Of a DNA stretch of 64,000 nucleotides, positions 1 to 11,320 are shown one piece after another. Source of the DNA: Helicostylum pulchrum (taxonomy: Eukaryota > Mucoromycota > Mucoromycetes > Mucorales > Mucoraceae). Made by a program: the position numbers and the translations under genes. Within the stretch, counting starts at the first letter, position 1. Each line of letters opens with the position of its first letter. The stretch is from contig JAIXMO010000027.1 of the NCBI GenBank assembly GCA_025677825.1, positions 310,001 through 374,000 on the forward strand, given 5' to 3'. Under the pieces are notes generated by a model, which was not told the origin of the DNA, searched no databases, and saw only the letters and a list, made by a program, of their open reading frames with translations.

Positions 1-56
1 TAATTAATTTTTATATATGTAGTACACTTTTATTGATATATAATTGTTATTTTTAG

Positions 57-820
57 AATGATGCTGCTACTTTAGTTATTGCTGTTGATAATACTGAAAT
101 CTCTGAACGTCCTGATAAATGGAGAATTGGTCAATTACTTACCATGTCTTTTGTTTTGGCTATGATGCTTACTGCTCTTTCATTTGCTCATTTCTATATT
201 GCTCGTGATGTTTTCAAGGTCCATGAATATGAGTTACATACCATTATGTATTTACATATTTCTTCAGGTAAGCAATTAGTTAATCAGTAGTAGTACAAAC
301 AAACAAAAAAAAATTAACCTTTTTTTTTTGTGTAGCTCCTCATTTTGTTATTTTCTCAACTCGTGTTCCTGGTTACTGGTACAAGAACGTTCCTCACTGG
401 ATCTTTACTGTTTGTATTCTCGGTACTCAAGTTCTCGCTTTATTCCTTGCAGTTTATGGTGTCTTTGGTGAAAAGGAACAGATTAGAGGCATTGGATACG
501 GTTGGGGTTTCGCCATTCTTGGTGTGTCTCTTGTTTACTTTATGATTATGGATGTTGTCAAGGTCTGGATGTTCAGAAGATGGAACTTTGAGCTCACTGC
601 CAAGTTGTCTCCTACCCCAGCTCGTAAATTAAAGTTACGTGACCGTATTTCTGTTGAAGAAAGAAGAGTTCGTTTGCAAAGCACTTGGGCCAAGGTTCAA
701 ACGTAAGTGCAACACAAACTTTTTTTGTAACAAATAATTAATTTCTCTTTTTTTTTTTTTTTTTATAGTCCCGCTGAAGCTCTTCAAATCATTGCTGCTT
801 TCCAAACTGCAGCTAAATAG
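57..820 (+). CDS. PMA1: Plasma-membrane H+-ATPase, C-terminal part
   Basis: Last three exons of a P-type proton pump, which exports H+ at the plasma membrane using ATP. Exons are 57-267, 336-702 and 769-820 (TAG); all phases join cleanly and give about 210 residues. The window begins inside an intron. The reading starts after the phosphorylation and ATP-binding domains, at the segment NDAATLVIAVDNTEISERPD, and covers the last transmembrane helices (LLTMSFVLAMMLTALSFAHF, the WIFTVCILGTQVLALFLAVY helix, and the GWGFAILGVSLVYFMIMDVV helix), followed by a basic cytosolic tail ending AAFQTAAK. The order of membrane helices and the loop with RVPGYWYKNVPHW match fungal and plant type IIIA pumps. The tail is short, so any autoinhibitory region differs from that of yeast. 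Identification is confident; the symbol follows yeast usage. Confidence 0.93.
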
Positions 821-1805
821 AGTATTAATAAGCTGCAATTTTTTTTTTTCTTCCCTTTACATATAAAAGAATTGTTTTTCTTTTTTTTTCACCTATTACT
901 TAATATATTATTATTACAACATTTTACTACTATTTTACAAACAAATAAAAATATATAAAAATCCCTCTCTCTTCCCAGAAAAGTTTTTCTTTATTTAGTT
1001 TTTTTTTTTGTTGATGTGTGAGAAAATTTTTCATTTAGTGATACGTTATACCGGAAAGAGCCGTGAATTGATTGCACTACGCTGATAATGATTAAAAAGA
1101 TTGAGTTGTGTTTTCCGTCAATGTTTAAAGCATACAAAAAAGATTATTTTGCATAAATAATAGATAGGGTGATTTTTTTTTTATTGCGGGCCGATTTATT
1201 ATATTCATGTGAAGGAACCAGGTTCTTTTTTTCGTATACAGCCTACATACTAGATTTTACCATGTGATAAAATATAATGCATTGGAGGATGCATTTAATA
1301 TATCTTTTGCAGCTAAAAAAAAAGGATACATGTGAGAGATTAGTTTTTTTGTGCGTGTTAAAAGATACACGCAAAAGCTATTAATGCGTTCCAGCCTATT
1401 AAAGTTTCAAACAATGCTTAAAAACTCCGTTGAGCACTGGCCAACAACTCTTTCACTACAAAAAAACTTTATTCATGTGATTATCAAGAGTATATGATAA
1501 AAAAAAGGGGAACAAGTATTAAACAAGGGGGAGAAAGTAAAAGAAAAAAAACCACACTACATACAAAAAAAGATCATGGTAATAACTAGTTTATTCACAT
1601 GAGTTTACCCAAGAGTTTGAGAAAAAAAAAAGTTTTAGGTTGTTGTTAACAAATACTACGCCCTAAAAAAAAAAGATTATCTTTAAATACACATGCCTTT
1701 TTTCTCCTTCTTCTTCCCTTTTTCTTTCTTCCTTCCTCTTTCTCTTTCCTTTTTTATATTTTTTTTCTACCCTTAAACGTCACCTTTTTTTGATATATAA
1801 ACAGT
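821..1805. other. Intergenic, AT-rich, with repeated CATGTGA motifs
   Basis: No coding region recognised. Contains long A/T runs and CATGTGA at 1206, 1261, 1329 and 1474, plus its complement at 1595, between the PMA1 stop and the perilipin start. A pyrimidine-rich tract (about 1700-1760) precedes the perilipin start. Confidence 0.6.
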
Positions 1806-3184
1806 ATGGCTAAAATCACTCGACAACAACCAACGGAAGATGGTAAGTGATATATATAATATTCGATAAGATAAGCAAATGAATTGTTTACTATAAATTA
1901 AAAAAAATAAAAATCTATCGCGCTTTTCTTTTTCTTTTTTCTAACCTATTTTTTTTTTTCTTATCTAAAAAAGAAAAAATGACTGAAGAAAACGGACATA
2001 CAAAGCATACTGAAGGAATCAAAACCGAGAAAAAAAAGACTGTAGTAGTAAGCAGCAGCCCACAATTTGTAAAACGCGTTACATCGCTTCCACTTGTTCA
2101 AGAAAGTGTATCGACAGCACAAGCGTTAGCCAACAAGACTACGCTTGGTAGATTTGCTTTATCCAAAGCCAACTCAACGGTGAACTCTGTGACTTATTTT
2201 GCCACGCATAACCAACCTATTCAAACATACTACCAATCTTACTTCCAACCTCATGTACAAAGGGTAGATAATATTGGCTGCAGATCATTGGATGTCATTG
2301 AGTCTAAAGTACCATTGATCAATCAACCCACTGCTGATATTTATCAATCAATGACCCAACCTACTTATCAAATCATTGGCCATGCTAAACTCAAGCTTGA
2401 TTCTACAATCTCTACCGTCACTCATCCTGCTCATGTTGTGATTGAAGAAACAAATAAAAGGTTTGGTACCTATGTTGATACCTTGGAAAATGCGGTTGAT
2501 CAGTTCTTACCAGCAGCATCAGCATCCGCTTCTTCTTCTGAAGAAGGAAAAAGACAAGTAAAGAACGATAATCAAGTGTTGCGAGTGTATGGCGTATTAA
2601 ATGAAGCGTCTCGTCGCATCTCGGAAAGAGTAAAAAGTCAAATAAATACATCTACTGCGGGTATTCCTAAATCTCGTCAAGATTTAAGTCGTCTGGTAGA
2701 GACCAACTCGGTACTGCAAAGCATCAGTGGACAGATCAAGATGATGCAAGAGCTTGCGGTTCAGTCTCTTACGGTGTACAGTTCTGCGGCTCAAGAACGT
2801 TTACCTAGTTCTGTCAATTTACGTATTCAACAAACAAGCGAGTTATTTAATCATGTGTCTGTCAGTGTGAATCAACAATTAGGTCATCTTACAGAGTATC
2901 TCAAGACGCAGCCTGAATGGGTTAAAGAAAAGTTAACAGGCCTGATTGAAACTACAAAGCAGCAACTGGAAATGATCAAGCAAGAATTGTCTCGTAGTGA
3001 TGTTAGTTTGCCTGAAAAGTTGAAGCATTTGGCTAGTAACCTTCAAGAACAACTTTTACCTTTGGTAGAACAAATGAGTTCTCAGTTGGCTACTTTATCT
3101 GGTACCGTACGTGAAAAAGCTCGACATGAATTAAATGTACCACTTTATTATTTTGGTTTAACCCAAAAAGTAAAGACACAATAA
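1806..3184 (+). CDS. Perilipin-family lipid droplet protein
   Basis: Two-exon gene: exon 1 1806-1842, exon 2 1974-3184 (TAA), about 415 residues. The short first exon (MAKITRQQPTED) joins in frame to a second exon that contains a later ATG at 1979; the splice GGTAAGTG..AAG keeps phase, so 1806 is preferred as start. The protein resembles fungal perilipins (PAT family, such as the CAP20/Mpl1 group): an N-terminal stretch VTSLPLVQESVSTAQALANK, then amphipathic 11-mer-like repeats, a segment of repeated PTYQIIGHAKLKLDSTIS type, and a long helical C-terminal half with regularly spaced Leu/Gln and few cysteines. Such proteins coat lipid droplets and control access of lipases. That role is inferred from family resemblance. 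It lies tail-to-tail with COX20, only 31 bp apart. Confidence 0.72.
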
Positions 3185-3215
3185 ACTTCTTATATAAATA
3201 AAATATATATTTTTT

Positions 3216-3759
3216 TTACTTTGTTTCTTCTGTTGTTGAAGCAGGTGTTTCAATTACAACATTAAATGCACCATTCTTTCCTCTTTCAGTCACGACCATT
3301 CGCTCAGTAGGGCTTGGTCTAGAATCAGTTGCCTTCACAATAAGTTTCATCTTTTCAATCTTTTGTTTTCTATCCATCTGACAAGCTTCAAAGGAGATGG
3401 CTGATACAGCAACAAATGATGCAACGGCCCAGTTGGCAGAAGTAGGAATACTTCTCTTTCTAATAAATCGAAGTGCTCCTACTGTAACACCAGTAGCTAC
3501 ATACGTATATATAAAAAAAAGTGTTAAGTTTTTGCTGCTGACTTTCATACATTTTGTAGAAGTTCATTACCAATGCCATAAAGTAAAGCATTTCGAGCAC
3601 AAGGAATTCTATTGACTTCTTTGAAATCTTCAAGCTTGACAGTCTAAGTTTTTTTTTTTTTCGCTTTTTTTAGTCAGTTGATATATACTGTTAAAAAAAA
3701 CATGTGATAAGTACTTTTAAAGCGTCAACAAATTTTGGTGAGTCTTGTTCAGAGGACAT
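3216..3759 (-). CDS. COX20: Cytochrome c oxidase assembly protein COX20
   Basis: Three exons on the minus strand: 3759-3715, 3643-3571 and 3496-3216, giving 132 residues. COX20 is an inner-membrane mitochondrial chaperone for COX2 maturation. The family landmarks are visible: an N-terminal segment KTVKLEDFKEVNRIPCARNA, the LLYGIG motif that continues across the second intron into ATGVTVGALRFI, a second hydrophobic segment ANWAVASFVAVSAISFEACQ, and the basic stretch MDRKQKIEKMK. The longest open frame alone would start at 3548 inside intron 2; the exon structure is preferred because all phases match and the conserved CARN..LLYG block is recovered. No cleavable presequence was seen, as expected for this family. 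Confidence 0.88.
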
Positions 3760-3931
3760 TATTAAAGCTTGTGAAAGAGAAAAGGGTATAAAAAAAAAAA
3801 ACTATGGCTGTTCGGGGTTTAAGCAAATGTGACATTGCCAAAAAACTGACCACCCCCCCTCTATCAGGGACAGGAAGACCCCCCAAAAGGTTGGGTGTTA
3901 AATTTAGTTCACAGCCAAAAAAAAAAAAAAC

Positions 3932-4333
3932 GTTCAGAGTCTGTTCAAAATATTGAAAAAGATTACAAAGTCAAAGAAAATGATTGCGTCTACCAAGGTA
4001 GCCAAGGCTCAACGCGATATTCGCTCCAGTGTCAGTAAGGCAACTGCTTTGAGCAGTTGAGCAACACCCCTGGCGTACTTGTTGGTGTTCTTCGTTCAAC
4101 CAAATCGGTTAAAGACGTGCTGTCCTTTGAAGAAGCGGCGTCGGTTGTAGACACGATCAAGAGATTGAGTTTGGTTCGGCCAGTATTATGCAGCGATAGA
4201 GAACGCCACGCAAAATTCTGGTGAGATGATTGGCAAACTGACCATGACTTATAACCGTGGCCGTCAAGCTGTTATTACCAATGAATTGATTGATATTATT
4301 ACTGGTGCTTCCGCACTTGAAAATATACACTAG
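3932..4333 (+). pseudogene. ATP3: ATP synthase F1 gamma subunit relic
   Basis: Degraded copy of the gamma subunit, the rotating shaft of mitochondrial F1. Recognisable pieces in changing frames are: QNIEK / ITKSKKMIASTKVAKAQRDI near the N-terminus (about 3941-4060), a central piece around 4125-4200, and the C-terminal signature [20 protein letters not shown] followed by [14 protein letters not shown] (about 4220-4321). There are at least two frameshifts, a stop after KATALSS at about 4060, and a large internal deletion (about 130 codons left of an expected 270-300). No introns are seen between the pieces, so a processed retrocopy is possible but not shown. It is non-functional as read. Confidence 0.87.
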
Positions 4334-5505
4334 TTTTTTTTTAATTGTGTGAAAATGACGTTTTTTTTATTGGGGGAAGAATTAATCTAGAACTTTATTT
4401 TTTGAAACTATTTTAAATCGGCTCTTCTCCTTTTACGAACTATACGGTAAGTTGTAAAGTTGGTTGATCCGTTCGGTTTGTCTGTTTTTGGTCAAAGATA
4501 GGCTTATGTTACTTGTATTTACACGTGATTCAATCCAAGGAAAACATTTGCAAAAACTTATCAACATGAATATTTAATACAAAAAAGAGTAACATGAATA
4601 CAGGGGGAGAGAGAAAAAAGTACCACGCGTTTTTTTTTTTTTTATTGTCTAGATTTTTCATATGAAACTGCGCACGAGCCTAAAAAGATTACAATTTATT
4701 AAAAACGTAATAATTGTTTATCAAAGCGCGTTATCAAAAAGGATTATTTTTGATCGACGTAAAGTAATCCTATACATGTGAAATTATGTCTACTATATAG
4801 AACAAAATAGGTTCCAATCTCTTGCATGTGAAAGAGAACTAATCCTTTCAAACTAAAGTTATCCTTTTGGGGTGAAAGTAAAAGTTTTTATTAGAGGCGT
4901 TTCTATTCTATGCATAATTTGTTTGTTTGTTTTTTCTCTCATTTACTGCAAAAAAAAAAAAAAAATCGGACCAAAATATTTAAATGTTAATTGAGTTACA
5001 TGCTGTTCCTTTTTATAAAAACTCTGTAAGTAAAAATAATGAGGTATGACAAGAACCAAACATATACTTTTTATCGCTTACTACATACATAAAAATAAAA
5101 AAAACGGTCCCATTGAGTATAACATTAGATACAAGTTTTTTTTTTCCCTTTTTTTTCCTTTCTTTTTTTCTCTCTTTTGTTAAAAAAATAAACTTGTTTC
5201 TTCAAGGTAAAAAAAAAAGAAAGAAAAGTTAATAGCAAATGGCTTTTTGATTTAAAAAATGTATAAATAGATTCTCTTTTTGCTACAACGCCGCTTTTGC
5301 ATTATCTTATTATCAATTATTAATCTTATTATAAAACCATTTTATTGTTCTTATTAATCAAAAAGGTAAAAAAAAAAACAAAAAAAAAACAGAAAAAAAA
5401 TAATGCATATTTAAATTAGTTTTCATCTTAGAAGGAAGCTTATTTTTTTTTTTGCTCAGTAAAAAATAAATAATCCAACTATACGCGACAAATAAATTAA
5501 TTAAT
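4334..5505. other. Intergenic, AT-rich
   Basis: No gene recognised. CATGTGA motifs occur at 4775 and 4825. Long homopolymer runs and a purine/pyrimidine-rich leader (about 5130-5480) precede the zinc-finger gene. Confidence 0.6.
5262..5269 (+). promoter_or_regulatory. Possible TATA box
   Basis: TATAAATA about 240 bp upstream of the zinc-finger start codon at 5506. Only a consensus match; position relative to the true transcription start is unknown. Confidence 0.3.
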
Positions 5506-7026
5506 ATGAAAACTATTCAAGATCAACAATTAGCAGTTGCTAATTCTATGTACACTATGCCACCTTCACTTATATATGAATACCCAACATTTATGGAAAC
5601 CAATACATTTTCTGGTAAATAAATACATGTACATCAACGAACAAAAAAGAGTCTATTTTAACCTTTTATATTTGCAGGACAAATGTTGATGAATAATAGC
5701 AGCCAAGTCTCATCGTTATCCGAAGCATCCGTATGCTCTTCGTCAATGGGTATTCGGACACCCGATGTACATCCGGTTCCCGATACCACATCATCTGTTG
5801 CACAAGTGCATTATTATGGAGATCATTCAACAAAAAATCGATACCCCCAACAACAACAACACTGGATGCCAGAGGATCCAGTCTGGCCCATCATGAATGA
5901 CAACACACTTTGTCATCAACAACAACAACAGCCTTATGGCAGTAATGTAAATAATAATAAAGTTAGTAATATTTATATATATTCTTATATCGCTATTATT
6001 AGATTGTTTACGGAGAAATGATGAATGGAGAAGGCTCGTCATCAATGCGCAAATCTCCTCATAATCGCCGCTATACTGTATCACTACCAATAGACAACAA
6101 TGATGAAGAACCCGAATTAAGAAGACAATCTATGAATGATATGAGTAATTTATCAAGAGAACAGTTAATTCAGCGTGTAGTTCAACTTGAAAAGGAAAAA
6201 GAATTATCACGTAAATTATCAGGTAACCTTACACCCCCCTACCCCCTGTTTCTCTCTCTTTTTTTTTGGGTTTTTCCTAATACAGTAATTTTTCGTAGGA
6301 TCTATTTCTCCCGTAATAGAGTCTGATGGAGATGATTTCCACCCTTGTCGCTGGACCGGTTGTGATACCTCAACGGCTTCTTTAGATCAGCTGATTATTC
6401 ACATACGAGATATTCATATCGGCAGTGGAAAGGTAATTTATTTTTATTTTTTTCGTGCCGTATTACTCTTGCTCATTAAATCTCTGTAGGCGGCTTACTA
6501 CTGTCAGTGGACATCTTGTCCTCGAAACCAAAAACCGTTTTTAAAACGTCACAAAATGCAAAACCATATGCGAACACATACGGGCGAAAGACCGTTTGAA
6601 TGCCACATTGAAGACTGTGAAAAGAAATTTTCTCGACCGGATTCATTAAACACGCATATCAAGACACATTCAAGTATTCGGCCTTATGCGTGTACGGTAG
6701 AAAACTGTACAAAAGCTTACTTTCATTCAAGGTCACTTCGAAAGCATGCTAAATCGCATGAAGCACCTCAACAACAACAGCAGCAACAGCAACTGCAACT
6801 GCCTTATAATAGAACATTGAAACAACAACAAAAGTTTGTTCCAACAACAAATAGTTCTGCGTTTTATGAGGATGTGAAGATTATGGAAAATTTTGAACAG
6901 CAACAACAACAAATATTTGCAGCTGGTACTGCTTATTTGTACCCGAATCAACAACAACAACAACAACAACAATATGTTTCAAATGAATCAAACTATGCTA
7001 TGATGGATCAACGCTACATGTATTAA
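5506..7026 (+). CDS. GLI/ZIC-like C2H2 zinc-finger transcription factor, Q-rich
   Basis: Five exons: 5506-5614, 5678-5946 (or 5961), 6003-6222, 6299-6432 and 6490-7026; about 422-427 residues. A DNA-binding regulator. The zinc-finger block begins with a GLI-like finger CRWTGCDTSTASLDQLIIHI, then CQWTSCPRNQKPFLKRHKMQ and two classical TFIIIA-type fingers (CHIEDCEKKFSRPDSLNTHI, CTVENCTKAYFHSRSLRKHA) with the HTGERPF linker; spacing of Cys and His matches GLI/ZIC and fungal relatives. A short Leu-rich helix (SREQLIQRVVQLEKEKELSR) lies ahead of the fingers. The N-terminal half and the C-terminus are glutamine-rich (CAA/CAG runs). Two donors, 15 bp apart and both in phase, are possible for exon 2. 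Target genes are unknown. Confidence 0.85.
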
Positions 7027-7619
7027 TATGTCCCCCCCCCCTTTTTTTTCTATTTTTTTTTCTTTTTTTTTTATATGTGCCCTAATAAAAAATAAATATA
7101 AAACTGTGCTTCGGTTCTTTTTTTTATATCAGGAAGTTGTCATTGGGCAAGACCTGTGGCACCCAGCCTAAAAACAATTCTGCGCTTCATCAAAAGTACA
7201 GATAATGAATAAACTTTTCCCTTTTAAAGAAACAATAATAACTAGAGAATAGAAATAAGCAAGTTTTTTTTTTCTATTGTTTTTTGCTGGTACGTCTATC
7301 CACTTTTTCCCGGCAACATAAACTTTTCTATACTTTTTTTAAATATAAAAAAGTTGCTGGATAATTAATGAGTATCAAAGACCTTTGGCAGTGGTCGGAC
7401 TACATTTAATGGCTGCTACTGGTTGTTTGTATTAAAAATAGAATCAATTGATTTCTTTGTACTTGGTCAAAAGAAGAAAAAACGAACAACATTTGATAAA
7501 GAATTAGGTACAATGGTAACAAAGAACAGAACAAAACATATATAAATATATATATATATATATAGAGGGAAATACTTTTTTTTCATAATATTTACAATAT
7601 ATTAAACTCTTCTTCAACA
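7027..7619. other. Intergenic
   Basis: No gene recognised. An (AT)n run at about 7540-7562 lies just upstream of the next start codon. A short coherent reading near 7390-7440 is too brief to call. Confidence 0.55.
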
Positions 7620-8434
7620 ATGCAAACATTTGCAAGTTATTTCCAAGCAGTCAAAACCGATGGTAATTACTCCCCCCCCCCTTTTTTTTTTGAAAATAAA
7701 ATATAATCACTACGAACTTACATTTTCCTTCAATTTTTTTTTTTTAGCCAGTGAATATCTAAAATATACACAAAACGCTTCTGCTGCTACTGTATATCCT
7801 GTCAAACCTTCGTATGTAACAACCTCTCCTTTATATCGTGGGTCTGCCTTTACTAGAGGCTACACTTCTACGAGTACCACATCTGCTGCTACAAATATCT
7901 ACAGCGAAAACAGTACTCTCCCCTTTGCCTCGGACCTCAAGAGGTACTACGAGTCGCTTTTCCAGAATTCATACAAGGCCATGGTCGCTGCATGCATGGT
8001 TTTTGTAAACTTCTTTTTCCCGATCATGAACAGAACTATATGTGACGTCTCGGTTAACCATCCTAATGCCTACTTGCGTGTCTGGGATTTCGCCCTCAGA
8101 ACATTCAATATCGTTGATAAAGAATCTCCCGAACTAGTAAATGCAACTATAAAGTGTATTGAAATGCCTACAGATAAAAGAGATTACTTGTACGTTCTAG
8201 GTAAGTTTTTAACTTTTTGATCGTATCTTTTTATACATGCTAATTATTTTTTGCTCTTTTTTTTCTGTAGTTGCCGCTGTCGTGTCCATATCGGTCCTTG
8301 CTATTCTTCTATTTTTAATTGATGAAAGAAAGTGGATCGCTAATACTTTTATGCCTGGACAACCTGCACAAGCTGCACAAGCTGGACAGGCAGGACAAGC
8401 AGGTCCAGCAGGACCAGCCGAACAACGTAGATAA
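7620..8434 (+). CDS. Small predicted membrane protein of unknown function
   Basis: Three exons: 7620-7662, 7748-8200 and 8271-8434, all phase-consistent, 219 residues. Not recognised. The N-terminal part (MQTFASYFQAVKTD.. then Tyr/Ser/Thr-rich) is soluble-looking. There is one hydrophobic stretch at about residues 122-137 (AMVAACMVFVNFFFPI) and a second, stronger one near residue 170-188 (VAAVVSISVLAILLFLI), followed by a short tail of imperfect GQA/GPA triplets (PGQPAQAAQAGQAGQAGPAG) ending EQRR. The two hydrophobic segments suggest a membrane anchor. The triplets resemble a collagen repeat but are too few to infer a triple helix. Good splice sites at both introns support a real gene. Confidence 0.6.
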
Positions 8435-8930
8435 TTAGGGGGTATGAGTTGCCCCATTTAATTTTATTAAATATAATAAACACCAAGTTTTTTTTTTAAA
8501 AAAAAACAAGAGAGTTTCTGTGATAATAAAATTTAATTTGCGAGAGTTAGGATGTACTAGTTAACAATGTAGCTTTATAAACAATTATTAAACTTATATA
8601 TGGTGTGATAATAAAAAAAAGCTTCACTAAAGAGGTCGCTGTTGTATATGTACTTTTCTTCGGTTCTAGCTACTGGAATCTGACAGGAAGGTTTCAATAC
8701 TATCATTATATTTTGCCATGTTTGTCTAAAAAAATAAAGAGATATCAATACAGTGGACATTATATATATGTGTGTTGTATAGTACAATTGCTATATTCTT
8801 ATTAAACACGAAAACCTGTGAGCCATCATTGGCATTAATTTCGTAAGTTATGGGGGCTACATTCTCTTTTCCCTTTGATTACTGTAAAAAAAAGTATTAA
8901 TCATATTGCATAAACTTATTGTGTACTTCG
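8435..8930. other. Intergenic
   Basis: No supported gene; only short open frames without family resemblance. Confidence 0.5.
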
Positions 8931-8934
8931 CTAA

Positions 8935-9645
8935 CTATACCTGTTTTATAAGAGTATCAATATGCTCTTCCACTTGATTAGGGACGTTTTTATTTATCTT
9001 TATTTTTTTTAATGCATCTTCAAAGGTATGAGAAGCCATCCAAGCTTTGCAAGATCTCTGGCGGGGGGCATGCATCACAACTAAATCCAAAAGATACACG
9101 CAGAGCCCTATTTGTCGATCCTTCTTCACACCCGGATCCTAGTCAGATCAAGATAAAGAATAACAAAGGCGAAGAGATAAATTTGATTCGTGAGAGTGGA
9201 GACTCTGAAAACCCATTTAAGAAGCTACTTTTTTACCTAAAATCTGGTATTAATCATTAAAGATAACAAAGCTTAAAAAAAAAACATTTGAACCGTAGAC
9301 TTGTTACCGATTTTTAGAAGTAAAAATAATATTTCCAAAGTGCCGTTGCATATTTTAATCCTTTTTGCCGGTGTTTACCCACAACTTACCATCCAAAGTA
9401 AACAGCGCATCTCTTAGATTGGGTTATTTATTGAGTTAAAAGAAATTCTTGGTTCACACATTCTGAGAATAAAGTTTATTTTTTGATTCGGGTAACTCTA
9501 CATATTTGATTCCGATAAAACACGAAATCGACTTCATGCTTCCGCGAACAAATGCTCCACTTTCTTCGTATTGATTCCACGTCGCAGGTGAAATGCGGAA
9601 ATTCTCTCCGAGCTTGAACTGGAAATACAGTAGCTTTCTATTGCT
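8935..9645 (-). pseudogene. Decayed reading frames of unknown origin
   Basis: Two coherent minus-strand stretches: about 9640-9454 (containing FRISPATWNQYEESGAFVRG, ending ..LYSQNV stop) and about 9129-8935 (containing KAWMASHTFEDALKKIKINK and VEEHIDTLIKQ). The intervening DNA is not open in one frame. They read like protein rather than noise, but I do not recognise the family. The overlapping plus-strand frame at 9012-9260 looks like a shadow. Treated as a decayed gene. Confidence 0.3.
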
Positions 9646-9971
9646 TTTTCTGTGATAGAGATACTATACTGCCCGTTAAAAAGGCATAAAGGTCGATAAT
9701 CATTTAAGTTATTCTAAGTTTTAGTAAACTAAACTATGAGAGGTAATGTATATAAGTACATAATAGTATAAACTACGAACTATCATTGATAATTCGATAC
9801 ATATTTTTTCTAACAATTCAATAAGATCCTTTAAATACTGCCAAAAGTACCCTTCATTTCATATAATCTTGAAAAAATTAGTGTGGCCTAAAAATGATGA
9901 AATAGATCATGTGGAAAAACACCATAACGAGGCTTTCTAAAACCCTCTTTTTCGTTTTTCTATTTCATAGT

Positions 9972-10740
9972 ATGAGTCCTCTCAGTAGTCTTACTTTTGA
10001 CTCCGTAAAAAGATTATCGAACAACGTCAAAAGCTTTTCTTCGACATTTACTGTAGACAAATTGACGTCATTTTAAAAGCAGAACTATCGTCAAACGAAT
10101 GGAAGAAAAGCAAAGTTGCGATATTGATGAAGCTTAAGCAACAAAGCAAAAACCTTCGTGTCAATGCTACTATACTGAATCACTTGAAGGTACAATATGG
10201 TAATAGTTACAATACAATTATTGCTATTGATATGATAGGTAAATACAATATTTTACTTTTGGGCATTATCTGTTACTGATATATTTATACATAGGAGGTA
10301 CCTCTGCATATTTCCGCAAACTTACGAAGCGTTATAACAATACCGCCTTCGAGTCTCAATTGAAAAGTCGACTTTTTATTCCAAAAGAATTCTCGTCGTT
10401 ACATGTGTTAAAAGACACTTTGAATGCATTGTTTTTTATGAAGGTAAGCTATCGCTTTTGCTCCTCCTCTTGCTTTAAATTGTTACTGACTTTCCATTCA
10501 TAGAGTTTCTATCTCAGTATGTCAAAAGATTTGAAAAAATCGATTGTATCTCAAGACATGAACTCGCAACTAGAAGGTCTAATAACCCTAAACGACGAAG
10601 CTGATGTAAATCGAAATACATACGATTTAGTATATTTTAAATCAAACAAAAAACGGCCTGCATCAGCGCAAGCAGTAGCCCTAAAATTATTGGCGCACTC
10701 GATGACCATCGAATCACCAAGGGTTGATCCCGAACATTGA
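9972..10740 (+). CDS. Uncharacterised lineage-specific protein (family A), likely frameshifted
   Basis: Multi-exon reading: an initial ATG frame from 9972 (MSPLSSLTFDSVK), then after about 10008 a different frame (IIEQRQKLFFDIYCRQIDVI..) that runs to 10238, then exons 10295-10443 and 10504-10740. One missing base in the A-run at about 10004-10008 would reconcile the two frames, so this is either a one-base-deleted pseudogene or a base-calling error. About 240 residues. Blocks: an acidic/Lys helix with SSNEWKKSKVAILMKLKQQS, then AIDMIGGTSAYFRKL, then FSSLHVLKDTLNALFFMKSF, then a basic tail YFKSNKKRPASAQ. Related fragments are seen at 33541-33726 and perhaps 36304-36504 on the minus strand. Function unknown. 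Confidence 0.5.
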
Positions 10741-11320
10741 CGAGATAGAAAGGGGGACACTTTGCAAATAATAAATACTTAGTTCAACGTCTTGCTTAAG
10801 CATTAGTATAGATATCATTTTTATGTGATTGATTACTTGTTTCAAAATAAATATTTAAATTACCTTAGTAAATATTTACTTTTTGGTGACCTAACTTAAA
10901 GAGAGAGAGGAAATCATACTTGCTTTTATCAATATATGTGCCTAACTAATGAGGTTTGCTAGTTAACTGGGACTTCATTTCTTGAGATTCAGTGGATTCT
11001 TTTAAATTTTTATATACATGTACAGACTTATGTTTAAAGAGCAAATCTACAACCCCGCTAAGTGCAAAGACTATTGATGACCACTACTCGAGTTGGCCAA
11101 GATTTAATACACACGCTTTCATTTTCTATCTTTTTTTTTAGAGTGTGTAAAAAAAAAAACCAAGTATTTGAGGGTAACACGAAATAGGCTGACCAATGGA
11201 CTTGAATTGAAAAAATAAGTAAAGTTACACTTGACCAAAAAGCTTTTTTTTTTCTTTCTTTCCTGGTTGTTGTTGTTGTTGTTGTTAATCGTTCTTTTTT
11301 AAAAGTAAATTGTTTGCAAG
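10741..11320. other. Intergenic
   Basis: No gene recognised. A GTT trinucleotide run (about 11266-11286) lies just upstream of the FHIP start. Confidence 0.55.

Noticed and set aside
3497..3548. Start codon MKVSSKNLTL for COX20
   Set aside because: Splicing from 3571 to 3496 recovers the conserved CARNALLYGIG block; the ATG at 3548 lies in the intron.
6733..6972. Minus-strand Leu-rich frame
   Set aside because: Complement of the CAA/CAG glutamine repeats in the zinc-finger gene.
8209..8457. Minus-strand frame rich in Cys/Ala/Pro
   Set aside because: It is the complement of the GQA/GPA triplets in the plus-strand gene at 7620-8434.
9012..9260. Plus-strand 82-codon frame
   Set aside because: Overlaps a minus-strand stretch that reads more like a protein; no splice or family support.
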